18,869 nucleotides of DNA, from positions 1-18,869 of the forward strand of contig JAFAZM010000328.1 in assembly GCA_019239785.1 (NCBI GenBank), read 5' to 3'. Under the pieces are notes generated by a model. It did not search any database and had not been told where the DNA came from. It saw only the letters and a list, made by a program, of their open reading frames with translations. This document shows positions 1 to 7,022 of the stretch, piece after piece. Position 1 is the first letter of the stretch; each line of letters starts with the position of its first letter. The translations under genes were made by a program, and so were the position numbers. This DNA comes from Sphingomonadaceae bacterium (lineage in GTDB: Bacteria; Pseudomonadota; Alphaproteobacteria; Sphingomonadales; Sphingomonadaceae).

Positions 1-982
1 CCTTCACCACCTGCGGAACAGGTGCGAACGGCGCGAGCTTCGCCGAGAGCACGGTCGGCCCCGCGCCGGGACCGCCGCCGCCGTGCGGCGTCGAGAAGGT
101 CTTGTGCAAATTGATGTGCATTGCGTCGATGCCGAGGTCGCCCGGGCGGACGCGGCCGACGATCGCGTTGAAATTGGCGCCGTCGCAATAGACCAGGCCG
201 CCGGCCGCATGCACCGCCTCGGAGATGGCGATCATCTCCGGCTCGAACAGGCCGCAGGTGTTCGGGTTGGTGATCATCACCCCGGCGACGTCCGGCCCGA
301 GCCGCGACGTCAAGGCGTCGAGATCGACCCGTCCGGCCGCGGTCGCGGGGATGTTCTCGACCCGATAGCCGGCGAAGGCGGCAGTGGCGGGGTTGGTGCC
401 GTGCGCGCTTTCAGGAACGAGGATCACCTCGCGCGCGTCGCCCCGCGCCTCCAGCGCCGAGCGGATCGCGAGCAGGCCGCACAATTCGCCATGCGCGCCC
501 GCCTTCGGGCTCATCGCCACCGCATGCATTCCGGTCAGCTTGATCAGCCATTCGGCGAGCCGGTGGATCAGGGCATAAGCGCCCTGCACCGTGTCGGCCG
601 GCTGCAGCGGGTGCACGTCGGCGAAGCCGGGCATCCGGGCGACCTTCTCGTTCAGCCGCGGATTGTGCTTCATCGTGCACGAGCCGAGCGGAAAGAGGCC
701 GAGGTCGATCGCATAATTCTGCCGGCTGAGCCGGGTGTAATGGCGCACCGTCTCCGGCTCGGTGAGGCCGGCGAGGCCGATCGGACGGTTGCGCTCGAGG
801 CCGGCAAGGCGGCTCCCGTGCGATGTCTCCCCGCTCTCGAAGTCGACGCCCGTCGTCTCGGTGTCGCCGAGCTCGAACAGCAAAGGCTCTTCGAGCATCA
901 GGGCGCGGTTGCCGGTCCAGGTTTCATTTGCCGCCTCGGCGCCTTCGGGGCGGGTCGGCCGGCCTTCACGGTTCATGCTCAT
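1..982 (-). CDS. gcvPB: Glycine dehydrogenase (decarboxylating) subunit 2, P-protein beta subunit, 3' end cut by window edge
   Basis: This is the PLP-carrying half of the two-subunit glycine decarboxylase (P-protein). With GcvPA it decarboxylates glycine and passes the aminomethyl group to lipoyl-GcvH. The first 327 residues are visible; the family is usually about 480-520 residues, so the C-terminus lies beyond position 1. The PLP lysine motif NLHKTFSTPHGGGGPGAGP is readable at about 60-120, and the stretch LGSCTMKHNP, typical of the beta subunit, lies at about 660-690. The start is the ATG at 982, which overlaps the gcvPA stop as ATGA (979-982), so the two subunits are probably translationally coupled. 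A second in-frame ATG two codons later (976) is possible. It is the last visible gene of the riboswitch-led gcv operon. No frameshift is seen. Confidence 0.96.
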   Translation of the reverse strand, partial: MSMNREGRPTRPEGAEAANETWTGNRALMLEEPLLFELGDTETTGVDFESGETSHGSRLAGLERNRPIGLAGLTEPETVRHYTRLSRQNYAIDLGLFPLGSCTMKHNPRLNEKVARMPGFADVHPLQPADTVQGAYALIHRLAEWLIKLTGMHAVAMSPKAGAHGELCGLLAIRSALEARGDAREVILVPESAHGTNPATAAFAGYRVENIPATAAGRVDLDALTSRLGPDVAGVMITNPNTCGLFEPEMIAISEAVHAAGGLVYCDGANFNAIVGRVRPGDLGIDAMHINLHKTFSTPHGGGGPGAGPTVLSAKLAPFAPVPQVVK

Positions 983-2331
983 GCCAGCACCCCCTGCAGC
1001 GCCTTGGCGAGCGCTTCGACATCCTCGTTCGTCGTGGTTTCCGTCACTGCCACGACCAGGCCGTTGGCGAGCGCGGCCTCGCCCGGATAGAGCCGGCCGA
1101 GCGAGACGCCGCCAAGCACGCCATGCTCGGCCATCTCGCGCACCACCGGGCGCGCCTCCTTCGGCAGGCGCAGGGTGAATTCGTTGAAGAAGCTCTCGTT
1201 GACGAGCTCCACGCCGGGGACCCGCGCCAGCCGCTCGGCCGCCGCGACCGCCTTGCGGTGGTTCAGCATCGCCAGTCCGCGCAGTCCCTTCTCGCCGAGC
1301 AAGGTCATATGGATCGTGAAAGCAAGCGCACAAAGTCCTGAATTCGTGCAGATATTGCTGGTCGCCTTCTCTCTGCGGATATGCTGCTCGCGAGTCGAGA
1401 GGGTGAGGACGAAGCCCCTCTTCCCTTCCGCGTCGACGGTCTCGCCGGCGAGCCGGCCCGGCATATTGCGGACATACTTCTCACGGGTTGCGAAGAGGCC
1501 GACATAAGGTCCTCCGAAATTGAGGCCGACGCCGATCGACTGGCCCTCGCCGACGACGATGTCGGCGCCCATCTCGCCCGGCGCTTTGATCGCGCCGAGC
1601 GCCACCGGCTCGGTCACCACCACGACCAGCAGAGCGCCCGTCGCCTGGCACTTCGCGGCCAGCGCGGAGAGATCGGCGATCCGCCCCAATATATCGGGAT
1701 ATTGGACGACGACGCAGCTGGTCTCCCCGTCGACCTCGAGCGCGTCGATATCGCTCTGCGCTTCCAGCTTCGGCGCGTCGTGGACGAGCAGGTCGCCGGT
1801 GAAACGCGCCATCGTCTTCGCCACCGAGACGTAGTGCGGGTGCAGCCCGCTCGCCAGCACCGCCTTGCCGCGCCGGGTGATCCGCCGCGCCATCACGATC
1901 GCCTCCCAGCAGGCGGTCGAGCCGTCGTACATCGAGGCGTTTGCGACATCGCAGCCGTAGAGCCGCGCCACCTGGGTCTGGAACTCGAACAGGGCCTGCA
2001 ACGTGCCCTGCGCGATCTCCGGCTGGTAAGGCGTGTAGCTGGTCAGGAACTCGCCGCGCTGGATCAGATGGTCGACGCTGGCCGGGATATGGTGGCGATA
2101 GGCGCCGCAGCCGAGGAAGAAGGGCACCTCGCCCGCGACCAGGTTCGCCCGCGCCAGCGCGCCGAGCTCGCGCTCGACCGCAAGCTCGCTGGCATGGTCG
2201 GGCAGGCCCTCGATCTTGCCCGAAAGCCGCGCCGCTTCGGGCACGTCGACGAACAGATCGTCGACCGAGCCGGCGCCGATCACCGACAGCATCTGCTGCC
2301 GGTCCGCGTCGGAAAGTGGCAAATAACGCAT
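979..2331 (-). CDS. gcvPA: Glycine dehydrogenase (decarboxylating) subunit 1, P-protein alpha subunit
   Basis: Alpha half of the two-subunit glycine decarboxylase of the cytoplasmic glycine cleavage system. The product has 450 residues, the usual length, and begins MRYLPLSDADRQQML. Family stretches such as FLGCGAYRHHIPASVDHL, the SYTPYQPEIAQGTLQ region and NASMYDGSTA are all readable. This subunit lacks the PLP lysine, as expected. The frame stays open for 93 more codons upstream, but that stretch runs through an intergenic repeat. The ATG at 2331 has a GAGGGGAG ribosome-binding site about 5 bases upstream and fits the family N-terminus. It overlaps gcvPB by ATGA. A 104-bp gap holding a double-hairpin repeat separates it from the methyltransferase gene upstream, so part of the operon mRNA could be processed or attenuated there. 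Confidence 0.96.
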   Translation of the reverse strand: MRYLPLSDADRQQMLSVIGAGSVDDLFVDVPEAARLSGKIEGLPDHASELAVERELGALARANLVAGEVPFFLGCGAYRHHIPASVDHLIQRGEFLTSYTPYQPEIAQGTLQALFEFQTQVARLYGCDVANASMYDGSTACWEAIVMARRITRRGKAVLASGLHPHYVSVAKTMARFTGDLLVHDAPKLEAQSDIDALEVDGETSCVVVQYPDILGRIADLSALAAKCQATGALLVVVVTEPVALGAIKAPGEMGADIVVGEGQSIGVGLNFGGPYVGLFATREKYVRNMPGRLAGETVDAEGKRGFVLTLSTREQHIRREKATSNICTNSGLCALAFTIHMTLLGEKGLRGLAMLNHRKAVAAAERLARVPGVELVNESFFNEFTLRLPKEARPVVREMAEHGVLGGVSLGRLYPGEAALANGLVVAVTETTTNEDVEALAKALQGVLA

Positions 2332-2343
2332 GCAAACTCCCCT

Positions 2344-2427
2344 CGTCATTCCCGCGAATGCAGGAATCCAGACTGACTCAATCCAGGCTCCACGGTCGCC
2401 TGAATTCCCGCTTGCGCGGGTATGACG
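2344..2427. repeat. Double-hairpin intergenic repeat (REP/BIME-like) between methyltransferase gene and gcvPA
   Basis: The outer arms CGTCATTCCCGCG (2344-2356) and CGCGGGTATGACG (2415-2427) are inverted copies with one mismatch. Each arm also folds locally; for example CCCGC-TTGC-GCGGG lies in the right arm. Read on the minus strand, the left arm encodes the peptide WIPAFAGMT. That peptide is a familiar by-product of a small palindromic repeat that is widespread in proteobacterial genomes. It lies entirely between two genes of the same operon, so it will be present in the gcv mRNA. Copy number elsewhere cannot be judged from this window. Confidence 0.8.
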
Positions 2428-2435
2428 GCCGAGCC

Positions 2436-3206
2436 CTAGGCCGGCTTCCGCATCGCGAAGCGCAGGCGCACATAATCCGCGCAGAAGCCCCCGTCGGCCT
2501 GGCGCAGGACGGGCGCGACCCGCGCCTCGACCGCCGCGCCGATCTCGTCCCGCTCCCATTCCGGCACCATCGCCACGTCCATCACCCCGGCGCGGAAGGT
2601 CTTCACCCAATCGGCGACGCCGCCGGGCAAGGGCGTCGGCCGCGGGATCAGCTCCGCCTGCACCTCGCTGAAGCCGGCGATGCAGTAGAGCCGCATGAAG
2701 CTTTCGATATCGGCATACCAGGCCGGATCCTGCGCCGGCATCTGGTAGCCGCGCGTGCCGAGCTCCTCGCGCAGCGCCTGCCGCAGGGTCGCCAGATTGC
2801 CCGCCCCACCCATCTCCCCGACGAAGCGGCCGCCGTTCCGGAGCGCCTTGAAGATGCCGGTCGCGACCGCATCGGCATCGAGCATCCAGTGGAGAGCGGC
2901 ATTGGAGAAGACCGCGTCGAACTGGCCGAACCTTTCCACGTCCATCGCCTCGGCGTCCGCGAGGAAGGCGTCTATCCCGCGCGAACGCGCCGCCTCGACC
3001 ATCTCGGGCGAGCTGTCGAGGCCGATCACGCGCGCCCCGGCTGCGGCGATCCGCTCGGTCAGCACGCCGTCGCCGCAGCCCAGATCGAGGATCAGCTCGC
3101 CCGGCTGCGGCGCCAGCAATTGCAGCACGGCATCGCCGAGCGCCGGCACGAAGGCGGCGTTCTTCGCGTAATCGGTGGGGGACCAGCGGGAGGCGGTGTT
3201 GACCAT
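2436..3206 (-). CDS. Class I SAM-dependent methyltransferase, substrate unknown
   Basis: The 256-residue product carries the class I methyltransferase SAM-binding motif I, ILDLGCGDG (residues 39-47). Later landmarks are an acidic motif II (VIGLDSSPEM, about 75-84), a motif-IV-like FDAVFSNAALHWM and a post-IV LRNGGRFVGEMGG. The C-terminal half resembles the broad UbiE/trans-aconitate methyltransferase-like group (Methyltransf_11/25); the substrate cannot be read from the sequence. The chosen ATG at 3206 has AGGAG seven bases upstream. An ATG 14 codons earlier (3248) lacks such a site. The gene sits between gcvH and gcvPA, in the same direction and downstream of the glycine riboswitch, so it should be co-regulated with glycine breakdown unless a separate promoter is used. 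It has no recognised role in the glycine cleavage reaction. Base composition looks like that of its neighbours. Confidence 0.88.
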   Translation of the reverse strand: MVNTASRWSPTDYAKNAAFVPALGDAVLQLLAPQPGELILDLGCGDGVLTERIAAAGARVIGLDSSPEMVEAARSRGIDAFLADAEAMDVERFGQFDAVFSNAALHWMLDADAVATGIFKALRNGGRFVGEMGGAGNLATLRQALREELGTRGYQMPAQDPAWYADIESFMRLYCIAGFSEVQAELIPRPTPLPGGVADWVKTFRAGVMDVAMVPEWERDEIGAAVEARVAPVLRQADGGFCADYVRLRFAMRKPA

Positions 3207-3279
3207 GAGGCTACTCCTGAACGCACTTCCCCGCGAGCCGGGAAGCATGGGCTGAAGAGAACGCCGGGCGACCGCGGAG

Positions 3280-3332
3280 CGTTGCCGGAAAAACCGCCTT
3301 CCCGCCCGAAAAGGCGAAGATTTCCGGGAACG
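3280..3332 (-). other. Nested hairpin immediately after gcvH
   Basis: Plus-strand CGTT (3280-3283) pairs with AACG (3329-3332), CCGGAAA (3285-3291) with TTTCCGG (3321-3327), and inside these CGCCTT (3295-3300) with AAGGCG (3311-3316). There is a single G/G mismatch between the two outer stems. The structure begins 3 bases after the gcvH stop codon in the transcript. It is not followed by a T-run on the minus strand, so a standard intrinsic terminator is unlikely. An mRNA-stabilising or processing hairpin that raises gcvT-gcvH over the distal genes is the better guess. Confidence 0.6.
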
Positions 3333-3335
3333 GCC

Positions 3336-3707
3336 TCACTGCTCGTCGCAATAGGCTTTGTACTGCTCGGCATTCATCAGCCCGCTGAGCTGGTGATTGT
3401 CGCTCAGCGTCAACTTGAAGAACCAGCCCTGCCCTTCCGGATCGGTGTTCACGAGGCTCGGCTCGTCGACCACCGCCTGGTTGCCCTCAATGACGGTGCC
3501 GCCGACCGGCGCGTAGACGTCGCTCGCCGCCTTGACCGATTCGACCACCGCCGCCTCGTCGCCCTGGCTGAACGTGCGGCCGGCCTCGGGGACCTCGACG
3601 AAGACGACGTCGCCCAATTGGCCCTGCGCGAAATCGGTGATCCCGACAATGGCCTCGTCGCCCTCGACGCTGACCCACTCATGGTCCTTTGAATAATAGA
3701 CGGTCAT
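3336..3707 (-). CDS. gcvH: Glycine cleavage system H protein (lipoyl carrier)
   Basis: Small lipoylated shuttle protein that carries the aminomethyl intermediate from the P-protein to the T-protein. The product has 123 residues, normal for GcvH, and starts MTVYYSKDHEWV. The lipoyl-attachment lysine is K59 in the motif ESVKAASD. The conserved GITDFAQGQLGDVVFVEVP stretch (22-40) and NTDPEGQGWFFKL (87-99) are both present. The start ATG at 3707 overlaps the gcvT stop as ATGA (3704-3707), so the frame continuing upstream inside gcvT is not used. A nested hairpin follows the stop at once, and the next gene begins 129 bp downstream. Confidence 0.97.
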   Translation of the reverse strand: MTVYYSKDHEWVSVEGDEAIVGITDFAQGQLGDVVFVEVPEAGRTFSQGDEAAVVESVKAASDVYAPVGGTVIEGNQAVVDEPSLVNTDPEGQGWFFKLTLSDNHQLSGLMNAEQYKAYCDEQ

Positions 3708-4816
3708 GCTGCGGCTCCCTTGCGGTGATAGCGGTGCGGGACGAACGGCATCGGCGTGACGATGCCGGCGAAGAGCTTGCCCCGCGCGGCGAGCGACACC
3801 CTGGTCCCGGCCGCGGCATAAGCGAGCGGCACATAGGCCATCGCGATCGGCCGCTCGAGGCAGGGCGAATAGCCGCCCGAAGTGACCTTGCCGACCTCGC
3901 TGCCCTCGACGTCGACCATCATCGCGCCCTCGCGCACCGGCTGGCGGCCCTCGACGAAGAGGCCGACGCGCATCCGGATGGGGCCGTCGGCAAGCTCCTT
4001 CATGATCCGGTGCCACCCGGCGAAGCCGCCCTCGGCCCGGCGGCGCTTCGACAAGGCGAAGGCGAGGCCCGCCTCGACCGGCGTGGTGCCGATGTCGAGG
4101 TCGTGGCCGTAAAGGGGCAGGCCAGCCTCGAGCCGCAGCGAATCGCGGGCGCCGAGGCCGATCGGCTTAACCTCCGGCTGGCCGGCGATCGCCTCGGCCA
4201 CCGCCTCCACGTCGCGCGCCGCCACCGAAATCTCGAACCCGTCCTCGCCGGTATAGCCGGAGCGGCTGACCCAGGCTCTGGCGCCGCCGATCGCGAAGGC
4301 GCCGCCGGTCATGAAGCCCAGCTCCTCGACGCCGGGCGCAAGCCGCGCCAGCGCGTCCACCGCCTTCGGCCCCTGCAGGGCGAGCAGGGCCTGCTCCTTC
4401 ATATGGTCGAGGACCACGCCGCCGGGCAATTTGTCGCGCATATAGTCGATGTCGCCCGCCTTGGTGGCGCCGTTGACGACGACGTAGAAATGATCGCCGC
4501 GGCGGGTGACCATCAGGTCGTCGACGATGCCGCCGTCGACGTCGAGCAGCAGCGAGTAGCGCAGCCGCCCTTCCTTGAGGCCGGCGAGATCCGCGGGCAG
4601 CAATTTCTCCAGCCCCTTCTCGGCCTCGGCGCCGGCGACGAGCAGCTGGCCCATATGGCTGACGTCGAACAGGCCGGCCGACTGGCGCGTCCAGAGATGC
4701 TCGGCGATGATCCCCTCATATTGGACCGGCATCGCATAGCCGGCGAAGGGCACCATGCGGCCGCCGCGGGCGCGGTGCCAGGCGTCGAGCGGGAGAGGCT
4801 TTTCGGCTTCGGACAT
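3704..4816 (-). CDS. gcvT: Glycine cleavage system T protein, aminomethyltransferase
   Basis: Transfers the methylene group from aminomethyl-lipoyl-GcvH to tetrahydrofolate and releases ammonia. The product has 370 residues, typical of bacterial GcvT. Recognisable stretches are RMVPFAGYAMPVQY (20-33), LFDVSHMGQ (49-57), the folate-site region LLDVDGGIVDDLMVT (90-104) and SRSGYTGEDGFEI. The start ATG at 4816 has GGAG six bases upstream. It is the first gene of the operon and lies about 57 bp downstream of the tandem glycine riboswitch. It overlaps gcvH by ATGA. Nothing is unusual about the gene itself. Confidence 0.97.
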   Translation of the reverse strand: MSEAEKPLPLDAWHRARGGRMVPFAGYAMPVQYEGIIAEHLWTRQSAGLFDVSHMGQLLVAGAEAEKGLEKLLPADLAGLKEGRLRYSLLLDVDGGIVDDLMVTRRGDHFYVVVNGATKAGDIDYMRDKLPGGVVLDHMKEQALLALQGPKAVDALARLAPGVEELGFMTGGAFAIGGARAWVSRSGYTGEDGFEISVAARDVEAVAEAIAGQPEVKPIGLGARDSLRLEAGLPLYGHDLDIGTTPVEAGLAFALSKRRRAEGGFAGWHRIMKELADGPIRMRVGLFVEGRQPVREGAMMVDVEGSEVGKVTSGGYSPCLERPIAMAYVPLAYAAAGTRVSLAARGKLFAGIVTPMPFVPHRYHRKGAAA

Positions 4817-4860
4817 GACCGGCTCCAGAACGCATCAGACGCGCCGCCGCACCATGCGCC

Positions 4861-4873
4861 GGCATCCGATGCC
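4861..4873 (-). promoter_or_regulatory. Small hairpin after glycine aptamer II, candidate part of the expression platform
   Basis: In the transcript GGCAT-CGG-ATGCC forms a five-pair stem directly 3' of the second aptamer. The transcript also carries GATGC at 4832-4836, close to the gcvT ribosome-binding site, which could pair with GCATC of this hairpin as an alternative. No terminator-like T-run lies between the aptamers and gcvT, so control of translation initiation is more likely than attenuation. The exact switching fold is inference. Confidence 0.35.
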
Positions 4874-5072
4874 CCCTCTGTCACCGGGACCTGAGAGCTT
4901 TCTCCACCGTCGCCGAGGCTATGGCGGATTACCCCTTCGGTGGTCCGCCGTCGCCTGAGGCTGTGGCGGACGCTTTCCAGAGCGTCCTGAACGCGCGGTC
5001 CTTCTGCCTGAGAGATTCCGGGGCGGTTGCTCCTTCGGCGGCGACGGTCGCCCATCGCCCTCTCCCGCGCGT
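4874..5072 (-). promoter_or_regulatory. Tandem glycine riboswitch upstream of gcvT
   Basis: Two glycine aptamers are readable on the minus strand. Aptamer I (about 5072-4991) has a perfect eight-pair P1 (ACGCGCGG/CCGCGCGT), the core GCCGCCGAAGGAGCAA and the signature CTCTCAGGCAGAAGGACCG. Aptamer II (about 4987-4874) starts GGACGCTCTGGAAAGCG and carries CACCGAAGGGGTAA and GCTCTCAGG. It closes with CAGAG (4880-4876) pairing with CTCTG (4982-4978). This is the classical two-aptamer arrangement that raises expression of glycine cleavage genes when glycine is high. The gcvT start lies about 57 bp downstream, which fits translational control. Confidence 0.95.
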
Positions 5073-5101
5073 CCCCGGCGGCAAGCCGCCCGGACGCGGA
5101 C

Positions 5102-5130
5102 GCTGTGGAGGGTCGGGGGGAAGGAGTCAA
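5102..5130 (-). promoter_or_regulatory. Candidate promoter for the gcv operon (weak)
   Basis: A good -35-like TTGACT (5130-5125 on the minus strand) stands about 55 bp upstream of the first aptamer. At 17-bp spacing the -10 position reads CACAGC, which is a poor match. The location is right for a leader carrying the riboswitch. The -10 is not convincing, so this is only a candidate. Confidence 0.3.
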
Positions 5131-5203
5131 CGCTCTTCAACCCCTCTCCGAAGGCAGCGGCAATGGAGGATGAGGGCAGTTTGAGAAGGGAAAGGTAGGG
5201 AAA

Positions 5204-5334
5204 AAGAAGAACAAGACCCTCACCCTGCCTCTCCCGCGAGCGGGAGAGGGGAAAGAGGGGAGACCCGCTGCGAGGCGCCCCTTCTCCCGCTCGCGGGAGA
5301 AGGCTGGGATGAGGGTCTTCTTCTTGTTCTTCTT
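5204..5334. repeat. Paired-hairpin repeat locus A (tails outward)
   Basis: Two modules stand in inverted orientation. Hairpin one is CCTCTCCCGC/GCGGGAGAGG (5228-5249). Hairpin two is CCTTCTCCCGC/GCGGGAGAAGG (5280-5303). Each has a tail on its outer side: AAGACCCTCACCC to the left and GGGATGAGGGTCTT to the right, followed by purine- or pyrimidine-rich AAGAAGAACAAG/CTTGTTCTTCTT ends. The locus runs right up to the stop codon of the lipoprotein gene at 5335. The same modules recur at 17167-17300 in the reverse arrangement. It resembles REP/BIME elements. It could also act as a terminator or 3'-end protector for the gene at 5335-5979. Confidence 0.85.
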
Positions 5335-5979
5335 CTATCGCGTCGCGTTGTAGCGGAGCTGGTCCTGATCGAGCTGGAACCCCAGCAGCACCTCGAACCG
5401 GGCCCGGTCCACCGCGGCGCGGACCGCCGGATCGGCCATCGGATCGACCGCGGCATTGGGATCGCCCGGGCGGCGCTCGCGGGTGATCTGGTTGCGGATG
5501 TCCTCGGGCAGGGTCGCGGCCGAGCGCAGCACGTCGCTGGTGCCGGCGGCGTTGGTGCTGGCGCGGAGCTGGCCGTCGGCGAAGTGGAGGCGGACCTGGC
5601 TGACGCGCTTGGCGACGACGTTGGTGTTGCCCTGCACGACGCTGACGAAGAAGGGCAGGTCGACGTCGCGGGCGCCCTGGCTGTCGCGGCGCCGAGCCTG
5701 CACGTCGAAGGTGATCTGGGTGTGGATGAATTCGCCGGTCTGGTCGCAGGTGCTGCGGATGTTGGTGATCTCGGCGACCACGTCGATCGCGCTTGCGTCG
5801 CGGCTGTTCGCGGGATCGAACAGGGTGACGTCGCCGGCCGGCGCCGCGATCGCCACCGGCGGGCAGGCCGTGTAGCTGGTCAGGATGCCGGTCGCCATGA
5901 TATCGCCTTCGTGACGGCAGCCGACGAGGCCGAGGGCGAGCAGGGCGGCGGCGGCCGCTTTGGACGGGAACAGGCGCAA
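5335..5979 (-). CDS. Putative lipoprotein of unknown function
   Basis: The product has 214 residues if it starts at the TTG at 5979. The N-terminus then reads MRLFPSKAAAAALLALGLVGC, a lipoprotein signal with the lipobox LVGC and the modified cysteine at residue 21. That places it as a membrane-anchored envelope protein. The TTG is chosen because GAGGA lies about seven bases upstream and gives a proper signal peptide. An ATG at 6063 would add 28 residues in front of the signal and is less likely. The mature part contains TACPPVAIAAPAGDVTLFDP, a likely beta-rich middle and a charged C-terminal helix. No enzymatic motif or known family is recognised. It is transcribed divergently from ispH and its stop abuts repeat locus A. 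Confidence 0.75.
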   Translation of the reverse strand: MRLFPSKAAAAALLALGLVGCRHEGDIMATGILTSYTACPPVAIAAPAGDVTLFDPANSRDASAIDVVAEITNIRSTCDQTGEFIHTQITFDVQARRRDSQGARDVDLPFFVSVVQGNTNVVAKRVSQVRLHFADGQLRASTNAAGTSDVLRSAATLPEDIRNQITRERRPGDPNAAVDPMADPAVRAAVDRARFEVLLGFQLDQDQLRYNATR

Positions 5980-6074
5980 GGCGGAATCCTCAAACGATGG
6001 TGACGCGGCTCTAATGCCGTAAGGGTATCGGACAGGCAAGCAATCCGGTAGAGCGCGCGCCAAGTGAATAGAGC

Positions 6075-7022
6075 ATGACCGCCAAGCCCCCTCTGACTCT
6101 CCTGATCGCCGCCCCCAGGGGCTTCTGCGCCGGCGTCGACCGCGCGATCCGCATCGTCGAGCTCGCGCTCGAGCGTTACGGCGCCCCCGTCTACGTCCGC
6201 CACGAGATCGTCCACAACAAGTTCGTCGTCGACAGCCTCAAGGCGAAGGGCGCGATCTTCGTCCCCGAGCTCGACCAGGTGCCGGACGGCGTGCCGGTCG
6301 TCTTCTCCGCGCACGGCGTGCCCAAGGCGGTGCCGGCCAAGGCCGAGGCGCGCGGGCTCAACTATCTCGACGCCACCTGCCCGCTCGTCTCCAAGGTCCA
6401 CCGCCAGGCCGAGCGGCTGATCGCCAATGGCCGCCACATCCTGTTCGTCGGCCATCAGGGCCATCCCGAGGTGGTCGGCACGTTCGGCCAGGTGCCCGAG
6501 GGCCGGATGACCCTGATCGAGACCGCGGCCGACGCCGCGACGGTTCAGCCGGCCGATCCGGACGCGCTCGCCTTCCTCACCCAGACCACGCTCTCGGTCG
6601 ACGACACGGCCGAGATCGTCGCCTTGCTTCGCCGCCGCTTCCCCTCGATCCAGGGGCCGCGCAGCGAGGATATCTGCTACGCGACCTCGAACCGGCAGGC
6701 GGCGGTGAAGGCGATCGCGCCGCGCTGCGACGCGATGCTGGTGATCGGCGCGCCGAACAGCTCCAATTCGCTGCGCCTGGTCGAGGTCGCCGAGCGCGAG
6801 GGCGCCAGGGCCCGCCTGGTCGGCCGCGGCGCCGACGTGGATTTCGCCTGGCTCGAGGGGGTGCGCACGCTCGGCATCACCGCCGGCGCCTCGGCGCCGG
6901 AGCTGCTGGTGCGCGAGGTGGTCGACCGGCTCGCCGAGCGCTTCGCGATCGAGGAGCTGCCGGTCGACGGCGTCGAGGAGCGGATGATTTTCAAATTGCC
7001 GGCGGGCCTCGAAGCCGCGTGA
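6075..7022 (+). CDS. ispH: 4-hydroxy-3-methylbut-2-enyl diphosphate reductase
   Basis: Last enzyme of the MEP (non-mevalonate) isoprenoid pathway. It reduces HMBPP to IPP and DMAPP with an iron-sulfur cluster in the cytoplasm. The product has 315 residues, normal length. The three cluster cysteines are C18 (RGFCAGVDRA), C102 (DATCPLVSKVH) and C201 (EDICYATSNRQ). The active-site histidines H47 (EIVHNKF), H80 (FSAHGV) and H130 with E132 (GHQGHPEV) are all in place. The ATG at 6075 has only a weak upstream purine stretch (AAGTGAATAGAG). It overlaps rnhA by GTGA, indicating a two-gene operon. It is divergent from the lipoprotein gene. Confidence 0.97.
   Translation: MTAKPPLTLLIAAPRGFCAGVDRAIRIVELALERYGAPVYVRHEIVHNKFVVDSLKAKGAIFVPELDQVPDGVPVVFSAHGVPKAVPAKAEARGLNYLDATCPLVSKVHRQAERLIANGRHILFVGHQGHPEVVGTFGQVPEGRMTLIETAADAATVQPADPDALAFLTQTTLSVDDTAEIVALLRRRFPSIQGPRSEDICYATSNRQAAVKAIAPRCDAMLVIGAPNSSNSLRLVEVAEREGARARLVGRGADVDFAWLEGVRTLGITAGASAPELLVREVVDRLAERFAIEELPVDGVEERMIFKLPAGLEAA

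Noticed and set aside
3280..3332. Intrinsic terminator after gcvH
   Set aside because: The stem is strong but no T-run follows on the transcribed strand, and operon genes continue downstream.
1941..3692. 583-codon plus-strand open frame across gcvPA, the methyltransferase and gcvH
   Set aside because: Antisense shadow spanning three real genes, of low-complexity Arg/Ala/Pro composition, with no ribosome-binding site that matters.
3689..4894. 401-codon plus-strand open frame opposite gcvT
   Set aside because: Antisense shadow of gcvT; no recognisable protein family and no neighbour logic.
4919..5184. Short open frames over the riboswitch region
   Set aside because: The DNA there is explained in detail by two glycine aptamers; the translations are Arg/Pro-rich with no support.
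5204..5334. CRISPR-like repeats
   Set aside because: Only two palindromic modules in inverted orientation, with no regular spacers and no cas genes.
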